A DNA stretch of 64,000 nt from Kordiimonas sp. SCSIO 12603. GTDB lineage: Bacteria; Pseudomonadota; Alphaproteobacteria; Sphingomonadales; Kordiimonadaceae. Position numbers and translations under genes: made by a program. This document shows, one piece after another, positions 61,616 to 64,000 of the stretch. Position 1 is the stretch's first letter, and the number at the start of each line of letters is the position of its first letter. The stretch covers positions 487,501 to 551,500 of the forward strand of contig NZ_CP073748.1 of assembly GCF_024398035.1 (NCBI RefSeq), in the 5' to 3' direction. The notes under the pieces were generated by a model. That model did not search any database, had not been told where the DNA came from, and worked only from the letters and a program-made list of their open reading frames with translations.

Positions 61616-63355
61616 TTAAAGCGAAGGCCGGTTTTTATCGAAACGGAATTTTTCTTCGAGCAGGCGGCCAAGCGCGATGATTTGATCTTCACGGAACATA
61701 TTCCCCCACATTGTAATGGTGTGGGGTAGATCAATCGGATCACGATCCTCTGCTAGTTCAGGGCCGTGGATACGCTGCGTAACCTGGCGTTTTTCCATGG
61801 CGATTGGCAGTGTAAGTGACGGTGTGCCTGTATAATTAGTGATCAATAGCAAGCCAGCCGCGAAGTTTGGTGAGATGATCACATCTACTTTTTCATAGAT
61901 ACCGTCCATCATCTCCATTACCTGCCTGCGGAAACGGTCTACTTGCAATGCTTCTACAGCTGACAGTAAATGTGCACCGCGGAAGGTATTTGGCCAAGCC
62001 TGTGGTGCTTGCCATTTCAGAAGATTATCTCGGTCTGTAAGCGTCAGTTCTTCAAAGGCTGCAGCACCTTCCACTTCGAGGGTGGTGATCAGGCTGCCAT
62101 ACGGCATATCCGGCAAGCTTACTTCAACCATTTCAAAACCCATATCTTTTATGGCTTTGAGTACGGCTTTATCGGTATCTGTAGCATTTTCAAACCAGGC
62201 AGGATTATAGCCAATTCTTAGGCCTTTAGCGGCAGTCTCGGCATTATAGTTAAAGCCGTGATCAAGGGAACTTGGATCCCCGGCATCCTTACCGTTAAGG
62301 GCAGCTAGTACCAGCGCTGTATCTTCTGTACTTCGGCAGATAGGCCCAAACTTATCCAAAGACCAGCAAAGCGCCATTGCGCCAGAACGCGGGATGCGGC
62401 CGAAGGTTGGTCTTAGGCCGGTTACACCACAGCGTGTGGACGGAGAGACAATCGAGCCCAGCGTTTCTGTACCAATAGAGAAACCGCATAGACCAGCCCC
62501 TGTGGCAGATGCCGAGCCAGCACTGGAGCCAGAAGACCCTTCTTCCAGGTTCCATGGGTTGCGGGTGAGGCCACCAAACCAGCGGTCGCCATAGGCAAGG
62601 GCGCCAAGCGTTGTTTTCCCGAGGAGCACTGCACCAGCGTTTCTCAGGCGTATTACCAACTCAGCATCTTCATCAGGTACGCGGTTTTTATATGGTTCTG
62701 CGCCCCATGTTGTCTTCACACCTTTGGTATCTGCGAGATCTTTAAGCGCATAAGGAATACCATGAAGCGGCCCGCGGTATTGATCTGCTGACATTTCTCT
62801 GTCAGCCATCTGGGCTTCTTTACGAGCTGTATCTGCCATTACGGTTACAAAGCATTCGAGCTTAGGTGCTAGCTCATTGATACGCTTTAAGTAAATCTCT
62901 GTTAGGCGTACGGAAGAAATTTTACCAGTACGTATCCATTCTGATTGCTTCCAGAGTGGAGCGAAGGCGATATCTTCATCTTTTTTTGGCAGGTTACCTG
63001 CGCTTCTATTAGCGAGCGCTATCTTATTTTCTTGTGCTGGGTAGGTTTTCCCTGGCAGGCGTGGGTCAAATGTCAGCGCCGGGGCATCTTCATTTTGCAG
63101 TGGTGCATTGGCCCGGCGTAGGCGTACACGGTCTACTACGCCTTCCAGACCATCATAAATCGTGGCGCGTTCGTCGTCAGTATATGTGAGGCCGAGTATT
63201 TTCTCTGCGTAATTGAGGTCTGCGGGCTTTTCAAGCGGTGCATTCCCTTCTTGGGCAAGCACAGCCCCAGTAGCGGCAACAGCGCCCGTTGCGGCTGCAG
63301 AACGCAGAAAAGCACGGCGATCAAGCGTTTTAGGTGTGTGTTTCTTAACTGACAT
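61616..63355 (-). CDS. Tat-exported amidase
   Basis: 579 residues of the amidase-signature family. The N-terminus has a twin-arginine signal (TLDRRAFLRSAAATGAV, then a hydrophobic alanine-rich stretch to about 35), so it is exported folded. Catalytic triad region: Lys205 in GIPYALKDLADTKG, the serine-rich signature GSSGSSAG (273-280) with the cis-Ser, and the nucleophile in TLGSIVSPS. An extra N-terminal domain of about 120 residues precedes the signature, with no family I know. Substrate could be an amide, carbamate or peptide. ATG at 63355 has GGAGG five bases upstream; the frame to 63415 is not signal-like. Confidence 0.88.
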   Translation of the reverse strand: MSVKKHTPKTLDRRAFLRSAAATGAVAATGAVLAQEGNAPLEKPADLNYAEKILGLTYTDDERATIYDGLEGVVDRVRLRRANAPLQNEDAPALTFDPRLPGKTYPAQENKIALANRSAGNLPKKDEDIAFAPLWKQSEWIRTGKISSVRLTEIYLKRINELAPKLECFVTVMADTARKEAQMADREMSADQYRGPLHGIPYALKDLADTKGVKTTWGAEPYKNRVPDEDAELVIRLRNAGAVLLGKTTLGALAYGDRWFGGLTRNPWNLEEGSSGSSAGSASATGAGLCGFSIGTETLGSIVSPSTRCGVTGLRPTFGRIPRSGAMALCWSLDKFGPICRSTEDTALVLAALNGKDAGDPSSLDHGFNYNAETAAKGLRIGYNPAWFENATDTDKAVLKAIKDMGFEMVEVSLPDMPYGSLITTLEVEGAAAFEELTLTDRDNLLKWQAPQAWPNTFRGAHLLSAVEALQVDRFRRQVMEMMDGIYEKVDVIISPNFAAGLLLITNYTGTPSLTLPIAMEKRQVTQRIHGPELAEDRDPIDLPHTITMWGNMFREDQIIALGRLLEEKFRFDKNRPSL

Positions 63356-63494
63356 ATTTCCCTCCCCTGAAATAACTGACGCTATCATACATAAATAAAC
63401 CGTTATGAGAATCACGCTTTGGTGATTCTTGGCTTGGCAATCTATCCGTGGAACGATATCAACGACGCTTCAGTTTTCAGCCAACGAGAGTATT

Positions 63495-64000
63495 ATGGCA
63501 GGCATTATCAAAGCGGTTCTTGGGCCTACAAATACAGGGAAAACCCACTATGCGGTGGAGCGTATGCTTGCTTACTCCAGCGGTGTCATGGGATTCCCGC
63601 TGCGGCTGCTCGCGCGTGAAGTTTATGACCGTGTGGTGGCTGTTAAAGGCAAGAATCAGGTTGCGCTTCTAACCGGAGAAGAGCGAATTGTACCGGAAGG
63701 CGCTCGTTACTTTATGTGTACGGCGGAGGCAATGCCGCGTTACAGCACTGCTGATTTTGTTGCTATCGATGAGATACAAATGGCCGCTGATCCGCAGCGT
63801 GGTTATATTTTTACCGAACATCTTCTTCATTCTCGCGGCAAACATGAAACGCTGTTTTTGGGTGCTGAGACAATGCGCCATCTTATTCAGCGGCTGATCC
63901 CGGAAGCAGAAATTCTTACACGCCCGCGCTTTTCTAACTTGTCTCATATCCGACCAACAAAAATCACTCGGATGCCACGCCGCAGTGCGATTGTTGGTTT
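63495..64000 (+). CDS. SUV3-like RNA helicase, N-terminal part
   Basis: The frame runs off the window after 168 residues. Walker A GPTNTGKT (10-17), a VIDER-type Walker B reading AIDEIQMAADPQRGY, and PLRLLAREVYDRV with TGEERIVPEG match the alphaproteobacterial relatives of mitochondrial SUV3 helicase, which unwinds RNA. ATG at 63495 with GAGAG upstream. The C-terminal helicase domain would lie outside the window. Confidence 0.85.
   Translation, partial: MAGIIKAVLGPTNTGKTHYAVERMLAYSSGVMGFPLRLLAREVYDRVVAVKGKNQVALLTGEERIVPEGARYFMCTAEAMPRYSTADFVAIDEIQMAADPQRGYIFTEHLLHSRGKHETLFLGAETMRHLIQRLIPEAEILTRPRFSNLSHIRPTKITRMPRRSAIVG

Noticed and set aside
1-64000. CRISPR array, tRNA, rRNA, prophage or IS element
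   Set aside because: No regularly spaced direct repeats, no cloverleaf-like intergenic stretch, and no integrase, transposase or phage genes seen. The intergenic gaps are almost all shorter than 300 bp.

Overview
The window looks like the chromosomal core of an alphaproteobacterium of moderate G+C. Nothing in it is phage-, plasmid- or IS-like, and I see no rRNA, tRNA or CRISPR array. The class assignment rests on gene order and gene content. The blocks mutS-glnD-murJ-trpS and RNase D-lptC-lptA-lptB-rpoN-hpf-ptsN, the PilZ/DUF1491-def-fmt-truA run, bolA next to cobS-cobT, and a SUV3-like helicase are all arrangements I associate with Alphaproteobacteria. I cannot name the genus from sequence alone.

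Layout. 0-5 kb: a truncated alpha/beta hydrolase coupled to a long D-Ala-D-Ala ligase, a secreted metallo-beta-lactamase-fold hydrolase, an AraC/GyrI-type regulator and a DUF4136 lipoprotein. 4.7-12.9 kb (minus strand): mutS, glnD, murJ and trpS in a tight operon, divergent from maeB. 15.4-20 kb: a LuxO-like sigma-54 activator diverging from PilZ, DUF1491, def, fmt and truA. 20-25.9 kb (minus strand): lipopolysaccharide transport genes, sigma-54, hibernation factor and PTS-Ntr IIA. 26-31.5 kb: a thioesterase, a redox-flavoured cluster (TlpA-like redoxin, 79-residue protein, secreted protein, MarR with a C-terminal four-cysteine motif), two methyltransferases and an IMPACT protein. 31.6-35.9 kb: a strongly diverged PEP-carboxylase-family protein, a DUF6782-like putative metallopeptidase and an AT-rich orphan. 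36-43 kb: uppP divergent from gltD-gltB. 43.2-50.7 kb: GST, queG, an M50 protease with a helical tail, a tiny membrane protein, a TPR/beta-propeller protein, a DEAD-box helicase with a long Arg/Asp-rich tail, and DUF1223. 51-58 kb: acnA, a 37-codon membrane ORF, a phosphatase-like protein, bolA, cobS-cobT and a phytase/esterase-like protein. 59-64 kb: two HxlR regulators each diverging from a likely target, rpmB, a Tat-exported amidase and the start of a SUV3-like helicase.

Working together. Nitrogen control is over-represented: GlnD (PII modification), RpoN, PtsN, GltBD and a sigma-54 activator. Envelope biogenesis is the second theme: Ddl, MurJ, UppP, LptA/B/C. Carbon entry and exit around the TCA cycle comes from MaeB, aconitase and the PEPC-like protein. 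Most genes are housekeeping. The unusual material is (a) the PEPC-like protein with altered catalytic motifs and its HExxH neighbour behind a perfect 12-bp inverted repeat, (b) the MarR-Cys4/redoxin neighbourhood with large inverted repeats, (c) structured leaders at hpf, the DEAD-box helicase and the propeller gene, and (d) several small unrecognised ORFs.

Start codons were re-chosen by ribosome-binding site and family N-terminus where the longest reading frame looked wrong. All family assignments come from reading motifs by eye, with no database search.
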